From positions 1 to 33,365 of the forward strand of contig JALOMP010000003.1 in NCBI GenBank assembly GCA_025455365.1: a DNA stretch of 33,365 nucleotides. Direction: 5' to 3'. Below the pieces are notes generated by a model. It was not told the origin of the DNA, did no database searches, and saw nothing but the letters and a program-made list of their open reading frames with translations. Positions 32,895 through 33,365 of the stretch are shown piece by piece. This stretch comes from Chitinophagaceae bacterium (GTDB lineage Bacteria > Bacteroidota > Bacteroidia > Chitinophagales > Chitinophagaceae). Position numbers and translations under genes: made by a program. How positions within the stretch are numbered: position 1 is the stretch's first letter; the number at the start of each line of letters is the position of its first letter.

Positions 32895-33365
32895 CACAGA
32901 AACTTATCTCCCTTATTCCTTTTCACTTCCGCCACATATTCCTTGATCTCCTGTTCCTTTTCCCGCTGGCAGATCAGCAGGACATCATTTGTTTCTACCA
33001 CGATGAAATCTTCCAGTCCCTGTAGGACCACAAGTTTGTCCTTGGGGGCATGCACCATATTTCGATTGGCATCGAATACGATCACATTGTTGCCGGCCAC
33101 CGCATTACCCAGGTAATCCTTTTCCATGTTTTCGTAGGCGGAATTCCATGTGCCGAGGTCGCTCCAGCCGAAACTGGACGGAATGATATACACGTTGTCC
33201 GCTTTTTCCATGATGCCATAGTCGATGGAAATACTCACACACTGCGGGTAGATCCGCTCGATCGCCTTCTTTTCCGCAGGGGTATTGTAGGCTTCTTTTT
33301 CCGCATCGAAAACTTCTGCCATTTCCGGCAGGTGTTTTTCAAATGCGTGAACGATATTTTTAACC
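32894..33365 (-). CDS. manC: Mannose-1-phosphate guanylyltransferase, partial
   Basis: Makes GDP-mannose from mannose-1-phosphate and GTP for polysaccharide synthesis. Only the C-terminal 156 codons lie in the window; the gene continues past base 33365. Matching blocks are PQCVSISIDYGIMEKADNVY, SSFGWSDLGTW and VVLQGLEDFIVVETNDVLLICQREKEQEIK, standard for ManC-type enzymes. It stops after KRNKGDKFL with no isomerase domain, so it is the short, single-function form. Confidence 0.93.
   Translation of the reverse strand, partial: VKNIVHAFEKHLPEMAEVFDAEKEAYNTPAEKKAIERIYPQCVSISIDYGIMEKADNVYIIPSSFGWSDLGTWNSAYENMEKDYLGNAVAGNNVIVFDANRNMVHAPKDKLVVLQGLEDFIVVETNDVLLICQREKEQEIKEYVAEVKRNKGDKFL

Overview
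The window reads as chromosomal DNA of a Bacteroidota bacterium, probably in or near the Chitinophagales; I cannot name the species. The clues are Bacteroidota-type -7 boxes (TAnnTTTG) near several start codons, a Rho factor with a long low-complexity insert, a YbeY with GYKD in place of the usual GYDH, many predicted lipoproteins and outer-membrane proteins, and WG-repeat and DUF3089 proteins. Coding density is high, no stretch over 300 bases lacks a gene, and I found no tRNA, rRNA, insertion sequence or CRISPR array.

Region 1 (1-16.5 kb) is mostly housekeeping. It holds selD (cut by the window edge) and mnmH for tRNA selenouridine, then rho, asnS, a universal stress protein, a DUF3089 lipoprotein, a 2-oxoglutarate oxygenase, a chromate transporter, nadD, a FeoA-like protein, ybeY, a CAP-domain protein, mnmG, a Crp-family regulator, a DinB-like protein and a diheme cytochrome c lipoprotein. 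Two near-perfect parS (ParB-binding) sites bracket the CAP gene just before mnmG. A perfect DnaA box sits in front of asnS.

Region 2 (15.8-28.1 kb) is the most interesting part: a compact sulfide/thiosulfate oxidation island. It runs: hemerythrin-like protein, Crp/Fnr regulator, CstB-like persulfide dioxygenase-rhodanese fusion, 1-Cys peroxiredoxin, cytoplasmic rhodanese, exported rhodanese, OprD-like porin, a split YeeE/YedE sulfur transporter, a TsdA-like diheme cytochrome, a Tat-exported DsrE-like protein on the opposite strand, a Tat-exported SoxB-like metallohydrolase, and sulfide:quinone oxidoreductase. A plausible flow is sulfide to persulfide (SQR), persulfide to sulfite and thiosulfate (dioxygenase and rhodaneses), and thiosulfate to tetrathionate (TsdA) or to hydrolysis (SoxB-like). 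No soxXA, soxYZ or soxCD is visible. Three promoters here carry the same TGTGAY-N4-RTCAY palindrome, 36-37 bases ahead of a degenerate -7 box. This suggests one Crp/Fnr-family regulon.

Region 3 (28.1-33.4 kb) is ordinary: a WG-repeat protein, a TraB/GumN-family lipoprotein, a tightly overlapped operon (RidA, DUF3052, YjbR, YbdL-like aminotransferase), an OsmC-like protein, and the C-terminal part of a mannose-1-phosphate guanylyltransferase that leaves the window.
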